DNA from: SCUN01 sp046598935
GTDB lineage: Bacteria; Acidobacteriota; Vicinamibacteria; Vicinamibacterales; SCN-69-37
NCBI GenBank assembly: GCA_046598935.1
Contig: JBKJHW010000114.1
Location: forward strand, 1 to 42,720
Length of the DNA: 42,720 bases
Reading direction: 5' to 3'
In this document: positions 14,298-22,902 of the stretch, piece after piece
How the letters are laid out: the number at the start of each line of letters is the position of its first letter
Position numbering within the stretch: the stretch's first letter is position 1
Program-made: the position numbers and the translations under genes
Notes under the pieces: generated by a model
The model's input: the letters and a program-made list of their open reading frames with translations, nothing else
Told to the model about the DNA's origin: nothing
Databases searched by the model: none

Positions 14298-15062
14298 TTA
14301 TACCGGTCCAGCGCTGCGCGTGACAATCTCCGCGAAACTGCGCACTTCGAGGCTGGCCCCGCCGACCAGGGCGCCGTCGACGTCGGGCAGGCCGATCAAC
14401 TCGCGGATGTTCTCGGGTTTGACCGATCCGCCATAGAGAATGCGGCATTTGTCGGCCGGCGCGCCGCCGAACCACTGGCGCAGGCGACTCCGAATGTGAG
14501 CGTGGGCTTCACCGGCCTCGGCTGACGTGGCGTTCTTGCCGGTGCCGATCGCCCAAACAGGTTCGTACGCGATGACGAGGGCCGCAAGCTCGTCGCCTGT
14601 CAGGCCGTCGAGCCCGATCTTGACCTGCCGGTCGAGGACGGTGAGCGTGTCGCCCGCCTCGCGTTCGGCGAGCGTTTCGCCGACGCACACGATCGGTGTA
14701 AGCCCGCCGGTGATCGCCGCGCGCAGTTTCCTGCTCACGGCTTCGTCGGTGTCGCCGAATAAACGGCGTCTTTCCGAATGGCCGATGATCACATGCGACG
14801 CGCCGGCGTCCTTCAACATCTCGGCGCTGATCTCGCCGGTGAACGCGCCCTGGCGCTCGAAATAGAGATCCTGGCCGGCGATTTTTATATTGGTGGACCT
14901 GGCCGCGTCGGCTGCTGCAACGAGGCTCGTGAAAGCCGGCGCGATCACGACTTCGACGCCTCGAAGATGCGCAGTGGCCTGGGCTAGCTCACGCACAAAG
15001 GCCGAAGCCTCTCTCTGCGTTTTGTGCATCTTCCAGTTCGCCGCGAGGACGGGAGTGCGCAT
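14298..15062 (-). CDS. tpiA: Triosephosphate isomerase
   Basis: About 254 residues. The ATG at 15062 gives the usual family start MRTPVLAANWKMHKT, with the substrate-binding Asn and Lys of NWK. The catalytic His lies in IIGHSERRRLFGD, the catalytic Glu in AYEPVWAIGTG and the phosphate loop in YGGSVKPEN. It interconverts dihydroxyacetone phosphate and glyceraldehyde 3-phosphate in glycolysis. It is the third gene of gap-pgk-tpiA-secG. An in-frame ATG 18 bases upstream lies inside a repeat hairpin and is less likely to be the start. Confidence 0.96.
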   Translation of the reverse strand: MRTPVLAANWKMHKTQREASAFVRELAQATAHLRGVEVVIAPAFTSLVAAADAARSTNIKIAGQDLYFERQGAFTGEISAEMLKDAGASHVIIGHSERRRLFGDTDEAVSRKLRAAITGGLTPIVCVGETLAEREAGDTLTVLDRQVKIGLDGLTGDELAALVIAYEPVWAIGTGKNATSAEAGEAHAHIRSRLRQWFGGAPADKCRILYGGSVKPENIRELIGLPDVDGALVGGASLEVRSFAEIVTRSAGPV

Positions 15063-15070
15063 GTCAGAGC

Positions 15071-15157
15071 TAATGGTCAATGGTCAGTGGTCAATGGTCA
15101 ATGAATTTCGCAGCCAGGCCCTTCATTGACCATTAGCCAATGACCATTGACCATTTA
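15071..15157. repeat. Long hairpin of ATGGTCA units between pgk and tpiA
   Basis: The left arm (15071-15105) is a run of ATGGTCA-type heptads. The right arm (15122-15157) is the near-perfect reverse complement over about 35 bases. The loop contains GGCCCTTCATTG, which also occurs in the copy at 25148-25210. The hairpin overlaps the pgk stop codon and ends nine bases from the tpiA start, so it may act as an RNA processing or attenuation structure inside the operon. Confidence 0.85.
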
Positions 15158-16348
15158 TCGCTCGTTGAGCGCGGCCACGCCCGGAAGGATCTGGCCGCCG
15201 AGAAACTCGAGGCTGGCGCCGCCGCCGGTTGAGATGTGCGTCATCTTTTCAGCCACACCTGCGCGGTGAACGGCCGCGACTGAATCGCCGCCGCCGATGA
15301 TCGTCGTGCCGTTGACGGCTGCGACAGCGTTGGCGACGCCGATGGTGCCGGCCGCAAACGCGTCGATCTCGAAAACGCCCATCGGTCCGTTCCAGACGAC
15401 CGTCTTCGCAGGCGCGATTATGGCCGCGTAGAGGTCCACCGTCCTCGGTCCAATGTCCAGGCCCATTCTTTCGCCGATAGCCGTGTCCGCGACGTCCAGA
15501 AGTTCTGTTGGTGCGCCGTCCTTTAGTTCGGGTGCGACGACATGGTCTACCGGAAGTTCCAGGCGGACGCCCTTCGCTTTCGCTCGGGCGAGCAACTCCC
15601 TGGCCGTGTCAACAAGATCCGGTTCCACGAGCGATTTGCCGACGGGAAGCTCCTGCGCTTTGAAAAAGGTATATGCCATGGCGCCGCCGATGAGCAGTGC
15701 GTCGACTTTGCCGAGGAGGTTTTGGATGACTTCGAGCTTGTCGGAAACTTTTGCGCCGCCGAGGATCGCCACGAAGGGGCGGTCGGGCTTCTCGAGCGCT
15801 TTGCCCAGATACTCGACCTCGGCGCTCATGAGAAAGCCGGCAACGGAATCCTTCACGTGATGCGTGATGCCTTCGGTTGACGCGTGCGCGCGATGGGCGG
15901 AGCCGAACGCATCATTTATGTAGGCGTCGCAGAGCGACGCCAGTTCCTTCGCAAAACCCTCGTCGTTGGCTTCTTCCTCGGCATGAAACCGCAGATTCTC
16001 GAGCAGGACGACGCCGCCCCCGTTAGCAACGACGGCCGCGATCGCCTCGGCCGCCGCCGCGCCGACGCAATCAGATGCGAAGGCGACGGGTTGACCGAGA
16101 AGCTTCGACAGATGGCCGGCAACCGGTGCCAGCGTGAATTCCGGATTCGGTTTGCCTTTCGGCCTGCCGAGATGCGAAGCGAGTACGACCGTCGCTCCCT
16201 TCTCCAACAAGAAATTAATCGTCGGGAGCGCACCCTTGATGCGCGTGTCGTCGCCGATGACGCCATTCTTTATCGGGACGTTGAAGTCCACGCGCACGAA
16301 CGCGCGCCGGCCGGAACAATCCAGGTCACGAATGGTTCTGAGAGCCAA
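15155..16348 (-). CDS. pgk: Phosphoglycerate kinase
   Basis: A 397-residue enzyme starting at a TTG four bases after the gap stop codon. Substrate-binding motifs VRVDFNVPI (about 18-26) and ASHLGRPKGKP (about 57-67), the hinge and ATP-binding ILGGAKVSDK, and the C-terminal GGGDSVAAV and STGGGASLEFL motifs are all present. It makes ATP from 1,3-bisphosphoglycerate in glycolysis. Length and motifs are normal. The TTG start is unusual but supported by spacing and the lack of any nearby ATG before the conserved region. Confidence 0.96.
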   Translation of the reverse strand: MALRTIRDLDCSGRRAFVRVDFNVPIKNGVIGDDTRIKGALPTINFLLEKGATVVLASHLGRPKGKPNPEFTLAPVAGHLSKLLGQPVAFASDCVGAAAAEAIAAVVANGGGVVLLENLRFHAEEEANDEGFAKELASLCDAYINDAFGSAHRAHASTEGITHHVKDSVAGFLMSAEVEYLGKALEKPDRPFVAILGGAKVSDKLEVIQNLLGKVDALLIGGAMAYTFFKAQELPVGKSLVEPDLVDTARELLARAKAKGVRLELPVDHVVAPELKDGAPTELLDVADTAIGERMGLDIGPRTVDLYAAIIAPAKTVVWNGPMGVFEIDAFAAGTIGVANAVAAVNGTTIIGGGDSVAAVHRAGVAEKMTHISTGGGASLEFLGGQILPGVAALNER

Positions 16349-16352
16349 CCGA

Positions 16353-17363
16353 TTACAAGCCCTTGCCCGCCATGTAGCGGAGCAGATCCACGCAGCGGTT
16401 CGAGTAGCCCCATTCGTTGTCGTACCACGCCATGATTTTGGCGAAGTCGCCCGACATGACCTTCGTGTACGCGGCGTCGATGCTGGCCGAGTGCGGGTTG
16501 CCGCGAAAGTCGATCGAGACGAGCGGCGCCGTTACGAATTCCATGATGCCCTTCAGCGGTCCGTCGGCTGCGGCCTTGAACGCGGCGTTGATCCCTTCCG
16601 CCGTCGCATTCTTCTCGAGCACCACGTTGAGGTCGACGACCGAGACGTTGGGCGTCGGCACGCGCATCGAGATCCCGTCGAGCTTGCCTTTGAGAGCCGG
16701 CAATACTTCGCCAACGGCGCTCGCCGCGCCCGTCGTCGTCGGAATCATGGACAACGCTGCCGCGCGCGCGCGGCGGATGTCTTTGTGCGGAAGATCGAGC
16801 AGTTGCTGGTCGTTCGTGTAGGCGTGGATGGTCGTCATCCAGCCCTTCGTGATGCCGAACGATTCGTGCAGCACCTTGGCCACCGGTGCGAGGCAATTGG
16901 TCGTGCATGACGCGTTGGAAATGACTCGATGTTTCGACGGGTCGTAGTGTTCGTGATTCACGCCCATGACAAACATCGCGTCGGGCTTCCTGGCGGGCGC
17001 GGTGACCATCACGCGCTTGGCGCCGCCGGCATCGATATGTGTGATGGCGTCTTCGCGATCCGTGAAGCGGCCGGTTGACTCGAACACGAGATCGACGCCC
17101 AGGTCTTTCCACCGGAGCTTCGCGGGATCCTTTTCAGCGAACACCTTGAACGTGTCGCCGTCGACCGCGATCGTGTCGCCGGCCGCGCTGATGTCGGCCT
17201 TCAGGTTGCCCAGGATCGAGTCGTACTTCAGGAGGTGGGCGAGAGTGCTGGTGTCGGTGAGGTCGTTGACGGCGACGAGGTCGATGTCGTCATGCCCCAT
17301 GATCACGCGCGCGATGTTGCGCCCGATTCTACCGAAGCCGTTGATGCCGACCTTAATCGCCAT
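16353..17363 (-). CDS. gap: Type I glyceraldehyde-3-phosphate dehydrogenase
   Basis: A 336-residue enzyme. It has the NAD-binding start VGINGFGRIGRN (5-16), Asp-type cofactor strand end VNDLTD, the active-site SNASCTTNCLAP with catalytic Cys153, and the catalytic His in TTIHAYTNDQ. The ending WYDNEWGYSNR is typical. It is the first gene of the glycolytic operon, read away from waaA, and a GAGGGAG ribosome site precedes the ATG. The short gap to waaA (17364-17431) must hold divergent promoters. Confidence 0.97.
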   Translation of the reverse strand: MAIKVGINGFGRIGRNIARVIMGHDDIDLVAVNDLTDTSTLAHLLKYDSILGNLKADISAAGDTIAVDGDTFKVFAEKDPAKLRWKDLGVDLVFESTGRFTDREDAITHIDAGGAKRVMVTAPARKPDAMFVMGVNHEHYDPSKHRVISNASCTTNCLAPVAKVLHESFGITKGWMTTIHAYTNDQQLLDLPHKDIRRARAAALSMIPTTTGAASAVGEVLPALKGKLDGISMRVPTPNVSVVDLNVVLEKNATAEGINAAFKAAADGPLKGIMEFVTAPLVSIDFRGNPHSASIDAAYTKVMSGDFAKIMAWYDNEWGYSNRCVDLLRYMAGKGL

Positions 17364-17431
17364 TAAGCGCTCCCTCTAGTGATGCAAACGGCGTGATTGT
17401 AGCAGGGCACACAGCGTATATTGTTCTGGTC

Positions 17432-18766
17432 GTGCACGCCCTGTACTCGCTCGCGATCATTGTTTTCGCGATCCTCGCGTCGCCCTGGTTTCTGTACCAG
17501 GCGATCCGCTATCGCAAGTATGTCAGCAGTCTCGCCCAACGCATGGGCGCGCTGCCGGTCAGCCTGAATCTCGATGGCGACGAGTCGATCTGGATTCACG
17601 CCGTCTCGGTGGGCGAGGCGCTCACCGTTCGCTCGCTGCTGCCCACACTCCGCGAACTCTATCCCGGGCTCAAGATTTTCGTATCGACGACGACGCTGAC
17701 CGGCCATCAAATCGCGCGGACGCGGCTGCCGAACGTCGATGCGGTGTTCTATCTCCCGTTCGACCTGGCGCCGTTCGTGAACCGGACGCTCCGCATTGTG
17801 AGGCCGCGGCTTTTCATCATGATGGAAACCGAGATCTGGCCGAACCTGCTGCGCGCCTGCCGCAAGGCCGGCGTCAAGACGATGCTGGTGAATGGGCGGA
17901 TTTCGTCGAAGTCGTATCCGCGGTACATGATGGCGCGGGCATTTTTCCGCGTCGTGCTGCGGAATGTCGACAGGTTCTGCATGCAGAGCGACGAGTCGGC
18001 GCGACGGATCATCGACATGGGCGCGGATCCGAAGAAAGTGATCGTCACCGGCAGCTTGAAATTCGAGTCGGTCGAGCCGCCGGCGTCGGTGTCGGCCGGC
18101 CGCGGCGAAGGCCGGGTGCTCCGGTACTTCCGGATGTCGCCGAACCGCCTCGTGATCATCGCCGCCAGCACGCATCCCGGCGAAGAGGCGATGGTGCTGC
18201 GCGCGTTCGCAATGGTGCGGCGCACGCACCCGAACGCGATGCTCGTGATCGCTCCGCGGAAACTCGAGCGCGCCGGCGACGCCGAAGGCCTCGCGCGCGG
18301 CGAAGGCTATCGCGTCGCGCGGCGGTCGGATCTGCCGGTCGACGCGGAGCCGCGCGAGGATGTGGTCGTGCTCGACACCGTCGGCGAGCTGTCGCAGCTC
18401 TTTCAGATTGCGACCGTCGTGTTCGTCGGCGGCAGCCTCATCAACTGGGGCGGGCACAACGTGCTCGAGCCGGCCGTGCACGGGAAGCCGATTGTGTTCG
18501 GGCCGCATATGCAGAACTTCGCGGAGATCGCGGCCGCGTTCGTTTCGAGCCAGGCCGGCATTCAGGTAGACGGCGAGGCCGGACTGGTGACCGCGCTCGT
18601 ACGGCTGAGCGGAGACTCCGTGGAGCGCGCGCGGCTGGGAGCGGCCGCGCGGGCGCTCGTCGAAGCGAACCGGGGCGCGACGCCCCGAACCGTCGACGCC
18701 ATCGAGGCCCTGCTGCCGCCGCCGAACGGCCGCGCCGTGGTGCGGCCGTTCCGTGTGGTGAACTGA
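17432..18766 (+). CDS. waaA: 3-deoxy-D-manno-octulosonic acid (Kdo) transferase
   Basis: About 444 residues from GTG 17432; a GTG at 17393 is possible but would give an overlong N-terminal hydrophobic run. The enzyme adds Kdo to lipid IVA at the inner membrane. It shows the N-terminal anchor (ALYSLAIIVFAILASPWFLY), GT30 motifs IHAVSVGEA, STTTLTGHQIA, METEIWPNLL and NGRISSKSY, and in the C-terminal half ASTHPGEE, VVFVGGSLINWGGHN and EPAVHGKPIVFGPHM. It is the first gene of a lipid A/core operon. Six bases separate it from lpxK. Confidence 0.94.
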   Translation: MHALYSLAIIVFAILASPWFLYQAIRYRKYVSSLAQRMGALPVSLNLDGDESIWIHAVSVGEALTVRSLLPTLRELYPGLKIFVSTTTLTGHQIARTRLPNVDAVFYLPFDLAPFVNRTLRIVRPRLFIMMETEIWPNLLRACRKAGVKTMLVNGRISSKSYPRYMMARAFFRVVLRNVDRFCMQSDESARRIIDMGADPKKVIVTGSLKFESVEPPASVSAGRGEGRVLRYFRMSPNRLVIIAASTHPGEEAMVLRAFAMVRRTHPNAMLVIAPRKLERAGDAEGLARGEGYRVARRSDLPVDAEPREDVVVLDTVGELSQLFQIATVVFVGGSLINWGGHNVLEPAVHGKPIVFGPHMQNFAEIAAAFVSSQAGIQVDGEAGLVTALVRLSGDSVERARLGAAARALVEANRGATPRTVDAIEALLPPPNGRAVVRPFRVVN

Positions 18767-18772
18767 GCCCGC

Positions 18773-19792
18773 GTGATCGCCCATTTATATTCCGGGTACC
18801 GACGAGCCGCGCGCGCCGATGCGCATCGGCTCGCGCGGCCGGTGATCTCGATCGGCAACATCAGCATGGGCGGCCGCGGAAAATCGCCGCTCGCCGGCCT
18901 CGTCGCCGAAATGCTCGTCCAGGCGGGCGAGCGGCCGTCCATTCTCAGCCGCGGTTACGGGCGCGAGATTCCGAGCGACGGCGTGACCGTCGTGAGCGAC
19001 GGTCAGCGGCTGCCTGACGGGCGGCTCGACGTTTCCCGCCTCGCGGATCTCGCTGAGAGCGGCGACGAGCCGCTGATGCTCGCCCGCGCCGTGCCCGGCG
19101 CGGCCGTGCTCGTGTGCGAGCAACGCGCGCTCGCCGGCGCGCTCGCCGAGCGCGCGTTGGGCTGCACCGTTCACGTGCTCGACGACGGGTTTCAGCATCA
19201 CAGGCTGCACCGAGATATCGATATCGTGCTCGTGAGCGCCGAAGACCTTGCGGGAAGGCCGCTGCCGTTCGGGAAATTGCGCGAGCCGGTGGAAACGTTG
19301 AAGTTCGCGGATGCGCTCATCTTCGAGGGTTCCGAAGTTTCAGAGTTTCAGAGTTCCACGGTTTCAGAGTTTCAACGTTTCGCGCTAAGTCGCAGTCTGG
19401 GAACTCCACAACTCTGGAACTCTGAAACCCTGAAACATCGAAACCCTGAAACCCTGCAACTCGGAGAGTCTGATCCAGTTTTCGCAGTAGCCGGCATCGC
19501 AAACCCCGACCGCTTCTTCGACTCCCTCAAAACAGCAGGCTACACAGTCGTCGGCACGCTGGGCTTCGCCGACCACCATCGCTACTCCGCGGCTGACGTG
19601 CGCCGCATTCGCGACGACGCCTCGCGGTCGGGCGCCACGGCAATCGCGACGACGTCGAAGGACATCGTCCGGTTGGAGAAGGCCTCCGCGTGGCCCGTGC
19701 CTCTCATTGAGATTCCGCTCGAGGTCAGCGTCGAGCCGGCCGCGGCATTTCATGCGTGGCTCTTTCGCCGTCTCGCTGAGGCCCGGCAATGA
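18773..19792 (+). CDS. lpxK: Tetraacyldisaccharide 4'-kinase with repeat-encoded insert
   Basis: A 339-residue enzyme from GTG 18773. LpxK phosphorylates the lipid A disaccharide at the inner membrane. The Walker A-like GNISMGGRGKSPLAG (about 28-42), RGYGRE and the family motif LDDGFQHHRLHRDIDI (about 137-152) are intact. The N-terminal membrane part is short. Between ADALIFEG and DPVFAVAGIANPDRF there are about 45 residues (SEVSEFQSS...ETLQLGES) encoded by a palindromic DNA repeat. The frame is kept, and the insert falls where a surface loop is expected. The end overlaps lpxL by ATGA. Confidence 0.93.
   Translation: MIAHLYSGYRRAARADAHRLARPVISIGNISMGGRGKSPLAGLVAEMLVQAGERPSILSRGYGREIPSDGVTVVSDGQRLPDGRLDVSRLADLAESGDEPLMLARAVPGAAVLVCEQRALAGALAERALGCTVHVLDDGFQHHRLHRDIDIVLVSAEDLAGRPLPFGKLREPVETLKFADALIFEGSEVSEFQSSTVSEFQRFALSRSLGTPQLWNSETLKHRNPETLQLGESDPVFAVAGIANPDRFFDSLKTAGYTVVGTLGFADHHRYSAADVRRIRDDASRSGATAIATTSKDIVRLEKASAWPVPLIEIPLEVSVEPAAAFHAWLFRRLAEARQ
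19334..19466. repeat. Palindromic repeat array inserted in frame in lpxK
   Basis: The left part (about 19336-19380) is a chain of GTTTCAGA/GTTCCACG-like 8-base units. The right part (about 19411-19460) is its inverted counterpart, with TGGAACTCTGAAAC and CCTGAAAC units. The arms pair over more than 20 bases. The array adds no stop codon to the lpxK frame. It is unrelated in sequence to the other repeats in the window but similar in architecture. Confidence 0.85.
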
Positions 19793-20817
19793 CGCTGCTC
19801 GACGTGAGATTTCGCGTGGAATACGCCGCGCTCGTCGTCGTCCGGTTCATCGTGGGCGCGTTGCCAGACCGCGTGTCGTGGTGGCTCGGCGCGATGGTCG
19901 GCTTCGGGTTCTGGGCGCTTGATGCGGGGCACCGAAAACTCGCGGAGCGCCAACTGCGCGCCGCGTTCCCGACACGATCCGCAGATGAGTGCCGGGCGAT
20001 CGCGCGGCGGACGTTCATTCACTTCGGGCGGCTCCTCGTCCTGCTCATCAAGTTCAGTACGCTGACGCCGGCCGAGATCCGCGAGCGCGTGGAGTACGAC
20101 GGCGACGACCGCGTGCGCGACGCGCTCGGGCGAGGCAAGGGCGTGCTGTTGTTCTCGGGACATTTCGGCTTCTGGGAAATGCAGGGCATGGCGCATCCGC
20201 TCGTGCTGCCGCCGATGCACGTGCTGGCGCGCGCGCTCGACAACCCGGACCTGCACCAGTGGCTGGAGGACACGCGCACGCGCACCGGAAACGGCGTGAT
20301 CTACCGCCGCGGCGCTGTGCGCCGGGTCCTCCGCGCTCTCGAAAGCAACGAGTGCGTCGCGGTCATGATCGACCAGCACATCCAGCCGGCCGACGCCGTG
20401 ATGGTTGATTTCTTCGACCGGCCCGCGGCCACGACGACGGCGCTCGCAGCGCTCGCACTTCGCACAGGCGCGCCGGTGATTCCGGTGTTTGCCGTTCCAA
20501 TCGAAGGCGGCAGGTTGCGGATGATCTACGACCACCTCGTCGAGCCGCCGGCCGCCGACAGCGAGCAGCCGATTCGCGAGTTCACGCAGCGCTGCACCGA
20601 CGTTCTCGAGATGTACGTCCGCCGGCACCCGCATCTGTGGCTCTGGATGCACCGCCGGTGGCGCGATGCGGGCGCGGGCTCTGGTGCGGAGGACGAGTCG
20701 CTTGCCGGCATGTTTCCGCGGGCGAAGAAAGAGTCGTCAGGCGAGGAAGACGGGGAGCCGTCTGGTGATAAAGACGGGGAGCCGTCTGGTGATGATGAAG
20801 GGGAACTCTCCCAATGA
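19789..20817 (+). CDS. lpxL: Lipid A biosynthesis acyltransferase (LpxL/HtrB family)
   Basis: A 342-residue membrane-associated acyltransferase. The catalytic Hx4E motif is seen in FSGHFGFWEMQG (about 121-132), followed by NPDLHQWLEDTR, IDQHIQP and the late motif HPHLWLWMHRRWR. The family adds secondary acyl chains to Kdo-lipid A. The last 40 residues are acidic and repetitive (DGEPSGDKDGEPSGDDEG), coded by two 24-bp units that each contain a hairpin AGACGG-GGAG-CCGTCT. This tail is not part of the family fold. The gene overlaps lpxK and waaF by four bases each. Confidence 0.92.
   Translation: MTLLDVRFRVEYAALVVVRFIVGALPDRVSWWLGAMVGFGFWALDAGHRKLAERQLRAAFPTRSADECRAIARRTFIHFGRLLVLLIKFSTLTPAEIRERVEYDGDDRVRDALGRGKGVLLFSGHFGFWEMQGMAHPLVLPPMHVLARALDNPDLHQWLEDTRTRTGNGVIYRRGAVRRVLRALESNECVAVMIDQHIQPADAVMVDFFDRPAATTTALAALALRTGAPVIPVFAVPIEGGRLRMIYDHLVEPPAADSEQPIREFTQRCTDVLEMYVRRHPHLWLWMHRRWRDAGAGSGAEDESLAGMFPRAKKESSGEEDGEPSGDKDGEPSGDDEGELSQ
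20748..20787. repeat. Two hairpin-forming 24-bp repeats in the lpxL tail
   Basis: The motif AGACGGGGAGCCGTCT occurs at 20748-20763 and 20772-20787, each able to form a six-pair stem with a GGAG loop. It encodes the acidic DGEPSGD repeat at the LpxL C-terminus. Confidence 0.7.
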
Positions 20818-21902
20818 CGCCGCCCATCCCGCCGGATCACACCGAGGCTTCGCGCGTCATCGTCCGTGCACCCAACTGGCTGGGCGACGCGGTGCTCGCG
20901 TTGCCCGCGATCGCTGCGCTCCGCCGGCACTTCAAGGACGCGCACCTCGCCATCGCTGCACCGGCGGGCTTCGCGGATGTGTTTCGCGAGAACATCGATG
21001 CCCGTCCGGACGAAGTGATCGCGCTCGGATCGAAACCCAGGGCCCAACGCGAGTCATTCACCGCCGGGCAATTCGATCTCGGCGTGCTCTTTCCGAATTC
21101 ATTTAGATCCGCGTGGCTGTTCAGGCAAGCCGGCGTGCGTGAGCGCTGGGGTTACGCGCGCGGCTTTCGGGCGCCGCTGCTCACGCGGCGTTCGATCCGT
21201 CAGCGTGTGTCCGGCGTTCAGCATCAGGCTGACTACTATCGCCAGCTCGTCCGCGGCTTTGGAATTCCCGTGGACGCAGATGCGCCGCATCTCACGCTCA
21301 CCGACGCGACGCGGAAGATGGGCATCGAGCTTCTCGAGCGTTCCAAGGTGGATCTGGTTCGGCGCGTCGTAGTTTTAGCGCCAGGCGCCGCGTACGGTCA
21401 GGCGAAGCAGTGGCCGCCCGCGCGAGTGGCGCAGGTGGCGGCGAGGCTGATTGGCGATCGCGATGCGACGTGCGTGATGGTCGGCGCCGGTCACGATCGC
21501 GACGCGGCGCGTGCGGTAGAATCGGCTTTGGTTGATGTGAACGGGGCGCTGCGGCCTCGCCTGGTTGACCTCACGGCTCGAACGTCGCTGCGCGAACTGA
21601 TGGGCGTGCTGTTTCGGGCCGACGCGATCGTCGCGAACGATTCCGGCGCCATGCATCTCGGCGCGGCGTTGGGCCGGCCGGTCGTTGCGGTCTTCGGCCC
21701 GACCGACGAGCGCGCGACGCGGCCGATCGGGCCGGCCGGGCAAGACGAGGTGCTGACCGCCCAGGCGTTTTGCCGTCCGTGCCATCTGCGTGACTGCCCG
21801 ATCGATCACCGGTGCATGAAGCGCGTCACCGCCGACATGGTGTTTGCCGCCGTCTCGAAACAGCTGGCGTTCCGCCGGGAGAGTGTTCGTGAATCGAGCT
21901 AG
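20814..21902 (+). CDS. waaF: Lipopolysaccharide heptosyltransferase II
   Basis: A 362-residue GT9-family enzyme, ATGA-coupled to lpxL. It starts RVIVRAPNWLGDAVLALPAI (about 14-33), the WaaF-type nucleotide-sugar-binding N-terminus. In the second domain it has LAPGAAYGQAKQWP, NDSGAMHLGAALGRP and FGPTDERATRP. The terminal Cys-rich segment FCRPCHLRDCPIDHRCMK is typical. It adds the second heptose to the inner core. The product order and neighbours (hldA, hldC, waaC) support the call over other GT9 enzymes. Confidence 0.93.
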   Translation: MTPPIPPDHTEASRVIVRAPNWLGDAVLALPAIAALRRHFKDAHLAIAAPAGFADVFRENIDARPDEVIALGSKPRAQRESFTAGQFDLGVLFPNSFRSAWLFRQAGVRERWGYARGFRAPLLTRRSIRQRVSGVQHQADYYRQLVRGFGIPVDADAPHLTLTDATRKMGIELLERSKVDLVRRVVVLAPGAAYGQAKQWPPARVAQVAARLIGDRDATCVMVGAGHDRDAARAVESALVDVNGALRPRLVDLTARTSLRELMGVLFRADAIVANDSGAMHLGAALGRPVVAVFGPTDERATRPIGPAGQDEVLTAQAFCRPCHLRDCPIDHRCMKRVTADMVFAAVSKQLAFRRESVRESS

Positions 21903-22902
21903 CCAGCTGATCGCCGCCATGCGCAAGGCCCGGGTCGTGGTCGTCGGCGACCTCATTGCCGATCAGTTCATTTCCGGCCGCGTCTCCCGCATGTCGCGCG
22001 AAGCGCCCGTCCTGATTCTCAAGTACGACAGCACGACGATCGTTCCCGGCGGCGCCGGCAATGCCGCCGCCAACGTCGCCGCGCTCGGCGCCAAAGTCGA
22101 CGTCGTCGGTCTGATCGGACGCGACGATGAAGGGCGGCGCCTGTTGAAGGCGTTGCCGCGCGGCGCGAACGTGCGCGGGGTGATTCGCGCGCCCGGATAT
22201 TCCACGCCGGTGAAAACGCGAATCCTTGCCGGCGGCGTGCACTCCGCAAAGCAGCAGGTCGTCCGCATCGACAGGATTGGCGAGCCGGTGACTGACGCGC
22301 TCCGCAAGCGCGTGCAGGCCGCGCTCTCGCGCGCCGCCCGCGGCGCCGACGCGATCATCGTGTCCGACTACGGCTCGGGCGTGATCAATGCGGCGATGGT
22401 GCGGAACGCCCTGCGCCGCGCCGGGAGAAAGAAGCCGATCGTCCTCGTTGACTCCCGCTACGCCATGCTCGGGTTCAAAGGCATGACGGCGACGACGCCG
22501 AACGAGTCCGAAGTGGAAGCGCAGCTCGGCGTCACGATCGGCGACGATGCCCGCGCTCTCGAGCGAGCCGGTCGCGCGCTCTTGAAGAAGACCCGCGCGG
22601 CATCGGTGCTGGTGACTCGCGGCAGCCGCGGCATGGCGCTCTTCCAGGCTGGTGAACGCACGCGCCACATTCCGATCGTCGGCTCCGACGAGGTTGCGGA
22701 CGTGACGGGCGCGGGCGACACGGTGATCGCGGCGTTCGCGCTGGCGCTGTCGGCCGGCGGGTCGCCGGTCGAAGCCGCTCATCTTGCCAATCACGCGGGC
22801 GGCATCGTCGTCATGAAACGCGGGACTGCCACGGTGAGCCGCGTCGAGCTTGCGGCGTCCGTCGCTGCCGACGGCGATCCGGCTGGAGTGTTTGGCGGGT
22901 GA
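21889..22902 (+). CDS. hldA: D-glycero-beta-D-manno-heptose-7-phosphate kinase (HldE N-domain type)
   Basis: About 337 residues from GTG 21889, preceded by GGGAGA. PfkB-family signatures are present: VVVVGDLIADQF near the start, PGGAGNAAANVAALGAKV (about 48-65), and the C-terminal anion-hole motif VADVTGAGDTVIAAFALAL. With the separate hldC that follows, it makes ADP-heptose precursors. Here the two functions of HldE are split into two genes. It overlaps waaF by 14 bases and hldC by four. Confidence 0.93.
   Translation: MNRASQLIAAMRKARVVVVGDLIADQFISGRVSRMSREAPVLILKYDSTTIVPGGAGNAAANVAALGAKVDVVGLIGRDDEGRRLLKALPRGANVRGVIRAPGYSTPVKTRILAGGVHSAKQQVVRIDRIGEPVTDALRKRVQAALSRAARGADAIIVSDYGSGVINAAMVRNALRRAGRKKPIVLVDSRYAMLGFKGMTATTPNESEVEAQLGVTIGDDARALERAGRALLKKTRAASVLVTRGSRGMALFQAGERTRHIPIVGSDEVADVTGAGDTVIAAFALALSAGGSPVEAAHLANHAGGIVVMKRGTATVSRVELAASVAADGDPAGVFGG

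Noticed and set aside
17363..18784. 473-codon minus-strand ORF opposite waaA
   Set aside because: It is an antisense shadow of a well-supported gene in GC-rich DNA, with no domain recognised.
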